Positions 60,600-64,000 of a stretch of 64,000 bases of DNA are shown here, piece by piece. The first letter of the stretch is position 1. Every line of letters starts with the position of its first letter. The stretch spans positions 30,828 through 94,827 of the forward strand of contig JABABA010000014.1 of assembly GCA_014238415.1 (NCBI GenBank). Reading direction: 5' to 3'. The notes under the pieces are model-generated. The model ran no database searches, was not told the origin of the DNA, and saw only the letters and a list, made by a program, of their open reading frames with translations. Origin of the DNA: Planctomycetota bacterium (GTDB lineage: Bacteria > Planctomycetota > UBA1135 > GCA-002686595). A program made the translations under genes and the position numbers.

Positions 60600-62465
60600 C
60601 TAGACCTCATCCAATTTCTTTCCTGTAATCGCTTCCCGCACCACTCCATCCATGAGAATTGCCGCCAGCGGGAGGCTGGCCTGTTCGAGACGGTCTCTGA
60701 CGGCTTGGACTTGAGCGAGATCCTGGGAATTCTGGGCCTCTTCAGCGGCCTGGACGGTTTCGGTCAATTCTTCCAGTGACTCGGGGTCGAGGTTCGCTTG
60801 TGCGGCATCCATGCTGCGAGCGATGGCGGCAAGCATGGTGCCTAGTTCCGTGTGCAGGTCCACCACCCGGCGTTGGTCGAAGTCGGCTTGGGCGTTCTCG
60901 AAACCCTCGTCGAGCATGCGTTCCACCTCTCCGTCGGTCAGGCCGTGCATTGGATTGAATTCTATTGAAGAGCTCGTGCCCGTGGACTCTTCCTTGGCAC
61001 TGACCGTCAATACTCCGTCTGCGTCGATGGCAAATCGTACGCCCACTCGGGCCATGCCGGCGGGCATGGGCGGGATACCTTTGAGTTCGAAGCGACCCAG
61101 GGAGCGACAGTCCGCGGCCAGCTCGCGTTCGCCTTGGACCACATGAAAGTCGATGCCAGTTTGGCCCTCCGCGTAGGTGGAGAAACCCTCGGTGTGGCTG
61201 CAGGGGATGGTCGAATTGCGTTCGATCATCTTGGATACGGCGCCTCCCATGGTTTCGACCCCCAGGGAAAGGGGCGTTACATCCATCAGCAGCACATCAC
61301 GGGTGCCACCGGTGAGCACATGCGCCTGGACCGCTGCTCCAAGAGCAACAACATGATCCGGATTGAGGGCGGTGTGAGGCTTGCGGCCGAAGAGTTCTTC
61401 GACCTTGGCGCGCACCAGCGGCACTCGGGTGGAGCCGCCTACCAGGACCACCTCATCGATTTGGTCCGTGGTGAGTTCCGCATCGGCCAGGGCGCGGCGG
61501 CAGGATTGCAAGGTGCGTTCCACCAGGGGTCGGATCATAGTCTCGAATTCCTGGCGAGTGACCCTACGCCGCCAGTTGAGGTCGTACTCGGGCAGAGCCA
61601 GGTGCATCTCTGCTTCGGGGTCGGAGCTGAGGGCTTGTTTGCACTTTTCCGCAGCCAGGCGGGCGGCTGATAGAAAGGCTGGGTCTTGGAAGAGTTCGGC
61701 GGGGACCTGGTCTGTTAGCTCTTCCTTGGCTAACTGCACCAGGGTCTGGTCAAAGTCATCGCCCCCCAAGCGAGTATCTCCGTTGGTCGCCAGCACCTGA
61801 AACACGCCCTCTTCGATGGACAGCAGGGACACATCAAAAGTTCCTCCGCCCAGATCGAAGACCGTCACGGTTTGAGGCTCTGATTGGCCCAGGCCATAGG
61901 CCAGGCTTGCGGCGGTGGGTTCGTTGATGATGCGCAGGACTTCCAGGCCCGCGATGCGTGCGGCGTCGCGAGTGGCTTGGCGTTGGGCATCGTCAAAGTA
62001 GGCGGGCACAGTAATCACCGCGGCGGCGATCTCAGCACCTGTGGCCTGACGTGCGTGTTCCAGCACTCCCACCAGGATCCATGCGGAGAGTTCCTGGGGC
62101 GTCCAGAGTTTGCCATGCAGGTCGACTCGGGCGAGCTTGCGTCCGTCTTCCGCCACCGCAAAGGGCAGGGGGTTGTGGTTCAGATCCAGGTCATCGAGGC
62201 CGCGCCCCATCATGCGCTTGACCGAGAACACCGTATGCTCAGGATTGACGAGGGTCTGGGCCTTGGCCGCAGAGCCCACCACCGGGTTGCCCTCTTGGGG
62301 AACATGCACCACGCTGGGAACCATCGCGCTGAGGCCATCTGGGGCCAGCACTTTGGGCGCATTGTCTTCCCAGATTGCTGCGAGGGAATTGGTGGTGCCC
62401 AGGTCGATACCGATGACCACGCGGGGCGCGTCGTTGTTCAGGACGTCGAGTTCGATGTATCCCAC
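60600..62465 (-). CDS. hscA: Fe-S cluster assembly Hsp70 chaperone HscA
   Basis: A 621-residue Hsp70, the length of HscA rather than Dna[21 protein letters not shown] opens the ATPase domain; [20 protein letters not shown] and [20 protein letters not shown] are its phosphate and adenosine blocks. The substrate-binding domain follows ([20 protein letters not shown]). HscA binds the LPPVK motif of IscU to drive cluster transfer, and that motif is present in the adjacent IscU. It lies 33 bases downstream of hscB. Confidence 0.94.
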   Translation of the reverse strand: MGYIELDVLNNDAPRVVIGIDLGTTNSLAAIWEDNAPKVLAPDGLSAMVPSVVHVPQEGNPVVGSAAKAQTLVNPEHTVFSVKRMMGRGLDDLDLNHNPLPFAVAEDGRKLARVDLHGKLWTPQELSAWILVGVLEHARQATGAEIAAAVITVPAYFDDAQRQATRDAARIAGLEVLRIINEPTAASLAYGLGQSEPQTVTVFDLGGGTFDVSLLSIEEGVFQVLATNGDTRLGGDDFDQTLVQLAKEELTDQVPAELFQDPAFLSAARLAAEKCKQALSSDPEAEMHLALPEYDLNWRRRVTRQEFETMIRPLVERTLQSCRRALADAELTTDQIDEVVLVGGSTRVPLVRAKVEELFGRKPHTALNPDHVVALGAAVQAHVLTGGTRDVLLMDVTPLSLGVETMGGAVSKMIERNSTIPCSHTEGFSTYAEGQTGIDFHVVQGERELAADCRSLGRFELKGIPPMPAGMARVGVRFAIDADGVLTVSAKEESTGTSSSIEFNPMHGLTDGEVERMLDEGFENAQADFDQRRVVDLHTELGTMLAAIARSMDAAQANLDPESLEELTETVQAAEEAQNSQDLAQVQAVRDRLEQASLPLAAILMDGVVREAITGKKLDEV

Positions 62466-62498
62466 GGCTTTAGCTGCTGTTTTGGGGTAGAGGGTAGA

Positions 62499-63146
62499 TC
62501 AGAGGTGTGGACGCGGGGCGCCTGAGGCGCTGCCTTCGGCGAGACGCAATTCGCGAACGCGCCAGAGAGTGCGAGCCAGATAGCGCGCCGCGTTCAATCG
62601 CCGGCGCAAGGGGGCGAGGGTTTCTGCCTTGGGTTCGGGCAGGGGGGTCAGGGAGGAGCCCACTTCGGTGAGCAGACCTTCCCGGCGTTTGAGCAGTGTG
62701 TCTTGCAGGGCGATTAGGGGCTCTTCGCGGGAGGGCGGTTCCTGCTGCTCAATTTCGTCCAGGGTTTCGTTCCATTCCAAGACCTCCATCAGGAACTCCT
62801 GCGGCATTTGCCGTTCGGCTGCCTCGTCCGGGCCTCCGAGCAGACGCAGTAGGAGATTTGCGCGTAAAGAAGGGTCGGCCAGAACTTCATAGGCGTGGTT
62901 GAGAGTTGCCGCTGCTTCTTGAGCCTGTTCTGTGGCTCCCGCATGGTCCGGATGCACCAGTCGCTGCAGGCGTAGCAGCCGTCGGCGCAATTCCTTTACG
63001 TCGATGTCCCAGCGGCGTTCAATTCCAAAGACAACGAAGGGTGTACCCTTGTCACTGACTTCGAGCAGGGCCCCACAGCCTTCGCAGGCGAGGCTGCTCC
63101 ACAGTTCGGCCTCACATTCGAGGCAGGTCTGGGGACAGGAGTCCAC
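62499..63146 (-). CDS. hscB: Fe-S cluster co-chaperone HscB with N-terminal cysteine motif
   Basis: A 215-residue J-domain protein that stimulates HscA. Residues 4-24 contain CPQTCLECE and CEGCGALLEV, four-cysteine zinc-binding-like motifs, also known from eukaryotic HSCB but lacking in E. coli HscB. FVVFGIERRWDIDVKELRRR begins the J domain, and LQRLVHPDHAG has the essential His-Pro-Asp. NHAYEVLADPSLRANLLLRL follows, with the C-terminal IscU-binding helical part after it. Confidence 0.9.
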   Translation of the reverse strand: MDSCPQTCLECEAELWSSLACEGCGALLEVSDKGTPFVVFGIERRWDIDVKELRRRLLRLQRLVHPDHAGATEQAQEAAATLNHAYEVLADPSLRANLLLRLLGGPDEAAERQMPQEFLMEVLEWNETLDEIEQQEPPSREEPLIALQDTLLKRREGLLTEVGSSLTPLPEPKAETLAPLRRRLNAARYLARTLWRVRELRLAEGSASGAPRPHL

Positions 63147-63158
63147 GGGGCAAGATCC

Positions 63159-63488
63159 TTATACGCTGAAACTCTCTCCGCAGCCACAACTCTTGCTGGC
63201 ATTGGGGTTTGTGAACTTGAAGCCGCGCCCCATCAGGCTCTCTTCAAAGTCGATCTCTGTGCCGTTGAGGTACAGGAACGACTTGGGGTCGCAGAGGATG
63301 CGCACGCCGGAGTACTCGGACACTTGATCCGTGGCGCGCTTTTGATCGTCAAAACCCAGGGTGTAGGAAAACCCCGAGCAGCCGCCGCCTTTGACCCCAA
63401 CCCGCAAGCCAGTCAGCGTGGGCAGGTCCTGTTCGGTGATGATGCGCTCGACCTCATTGACTGCGCGATTGGAAAGGGTGATCGCCAT
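63159..63488 (-). CDS. iscA: A-type Fe-S carrier IscA
   Basis: A 109-residue A-type carrier. It starts AITLSNRAVNEVERII, with LRVGVKGGGCSGFSYTLGFD carrying the first cysteine and ASKSCGCGESFSV the C-terminal Cys-x-Cys pair; all three ligands are present. MGRGFKFTNPNA is conserved. ATG 63488 is one base past the iscU stop; an upstream Met three codons earlier is possible. HesB/ErpA-type alternatives are less likely given its place in an isc operon. Confidence 0.93.
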   Translation of the reverse strand: MAITLSNRAVNEVERIITEQDLPTLTGLRVGVKGGGCSGFSYTLGFDDQKRATDQVSEYSGVRILCDPKSFLYLNGTEIDFEESLMGRGFKFTNPNASKSCGCGESFSV

Positions 63489-63489
63489 C

Positions 63490-63879
63490 TCAGGCATCCT
63501 CCTCTGAGTGCTTGCGTTTGAAGTCTGATACCGCAGCCTTGATCGCGTCTTCGGCCAGGACCGAGCAGTGGATCTTGACCGGAGGCAGGCTGAGCTCCTG
63601 CACGATCTCGGTGTTGCTGATCGCTGTGGCTTCTTCCAGGGTCTTGCCCCGCAGCCATTCCGTGGCCAGGGAAGAACTGGCGATTGCCGAGCCGCAGCCA
63701 AAAGTCTTGAACTTCGCATCCACGATGCGATCGCCGTCAACCTCGATCTGCAGCTTCATCACATCGCCGCATTCCGGAGCGCCGACGATTCCGGTGCCCA
63801 CAGTGCTGCTATCCTTGTTCAGAGAACCCACATTGCGTGGATTGTTGTAATGGTCGAGAACCTTGTCGCTGTATGCCAT
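63490..63879 (-). CDS. iscU: Fe-S cluster scaffold IscU
   Basis: A 129-residue scaffold on which clusters are built. The three ligand cysteines are in GAPECGDVMKLQIE, FKTFGCGSAIASSS and VKIHCSVLAEDAIKAA. LSLPPVKIHCS contains the LPPVK motif recognised by HscA. AYSDKVLDHYNNPRNVGSL is the usual N-terminus. It follows iscS after about 50 bases and is one base from iscA. Confidence 0.96.
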   Translation of the reverse strand: MAYSDKVLDHYNNPRNVGSLNKDSSTVGTGIVGAPECGDVMKLQIEVDGDRIVDAKFKTFGCGSAIASSSLATEWLRGKTLEEATAISNTEIVQELSLPPVKIHCSVLAEDAIKAAVSDFKRKHSEEDA

Positions 63880-63928
63880 GATTGTTTTCCTTGGGGTTCA
63901 AAGCCCCATTCTCTTGCTTGCCTTGTTT

Positions 63929-64000
63929 TTAGTGTCCGGTCCAGTTGACTTGGCTGAGATCGATGCCCTCTTGGGCCATTTCGTAAAGTGGTGAGAGTTC
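63929..64000 (-). CDS. iscS: cysteine desulfurase IscS, C-terminal end only
   Basis: Only the last 23 residues are in the window, read from the right edge: ELSPLYEMAQEGIDLSQVNW then TGH and TAA at 63931-63929. The ELSPLYEM-x-x-EGIDLS pattern and Trp near the end are the IscS C-terminus, which docks onto IscU. Position upstream of iscU fits an iscS-iscU-iscA-hscB-hscA operon. Confidence 0.85.
   Translation of the reverse strand, partial: ELSPLYEMAQEGIDLSQVNWTGH

Noticed and set aside
1..64000. CRISPR arrays, insertion sequences, prophage, integrase or attachment sites
   Set aside because: No regularly spaced direct repeats, transposase or integrase-like proteins, or terminal inverted repeats were seen by reading; a repeat search was not possible.

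Overview
The window is one continuous, gene-dense stretch of a high-GC, Gram-negative-type bacterial chromosome: short intergenic gaps, many four-base ATGA overlaps, several lipoprotein signal peptides, and no phage, transposase, CRISPR or plasmid genes. An aerobic heterotroph is suggested by an oxygen-dependent tRNA hydroxylase (MiaE-like), the glycolate oxidase subunits GlcDEF and an isc Fe-S operon. Cobalamin use is suggested by a PduO-type adenosyltransferase and a BtuF-like binding protein. I cannot fix the phylum; a Planctomycetota- or Myxococcota-like lineage would fit, but that is a guess. I recognised no rRNA or tRNA gene.

The most important result is that the organism decodes UGA as selenocysteine. 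Three genes within 10.4 kb carry an in-frame TGA at a redox-active position, each followed by a stem-loop where a bacterial SECIS element belongs. They are a secreted TlpA/thioredoxin-like protein (12860-14359, Trp-Sec-Ala-Gly-Cys), an ArsC/glutaredoxin-like protein (20718-21068, Sec-Thr-Ser-Cys) and a SelW-type Rdx protein (23022-23246, Cys-Val-Thr-Sec). Ordinary gene calling truncates the first two and loses the third. The selA, selB, selC and selD genes are not in the window.

Layout. 1-9.8 kb: arginine decarboxylase (cut by the edge), leucyl aminopeptidase, Dus, a threonine dehydratase-like enzyme, a sulfatase-like lipoprotein, a TrmJ-like methyltransferase, cobalamin adenosyltransferase and MiaE. 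9.8-14.4 kb: an AlgI/AlgX-type O-acetylation pair and the TlpA-like selenoprotein. 14.4-20 kb, minus strand: a small Cys-rich protein, patatin, asparaginase, Smr, Pta and a two-gene AtuA system. 20-23.7 kb: pyroglutamyl peptidase, the other two selenoproteins, a DUF309 protein and a Met-rich secreted protein. 23.7-32.4 kb: pyruvate kinase, tandem MinD/ParA-type ATPases, a helix-hairpin-helix protein, an aminotransferase, a Upp-like phosphoribosyltransferase and a 7Fe ferredoxin. 32.4-42.2 kb: a YgiQ radical SAM protein, a lipoprotein, 5'-nucleotidase, enoyl-CoA hydratase, a quinone oxidoreductase, 3-hydroxyacyl-CoA dehydrogenase and two membrane-anchored unknowns. 42.2-52.5 kb: a minus-strand operon glgA-ROK-glcD-glcE-glcF, an M48 protease, gpmI and two membrane proteins.

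52.5-58.5 kb is a tight five-gene minus-strand operon: ethanolamine-type permease, glutamine-synthetase-like ligase, iron-type alcohol dehydrogenase, PuuD-like amidase and aldehyde dehydrogenase. It can be read as a gamma-glutamyl route from ethanolamine to glycine plus glutamate. 58.5-64 kb holds a pterin dehydratase, a BtuF-like protein, a DCC-family thiol protein and the isc operon (iscS-iscU-iscA-hscB-hscA), with iscS cut by the right edge.
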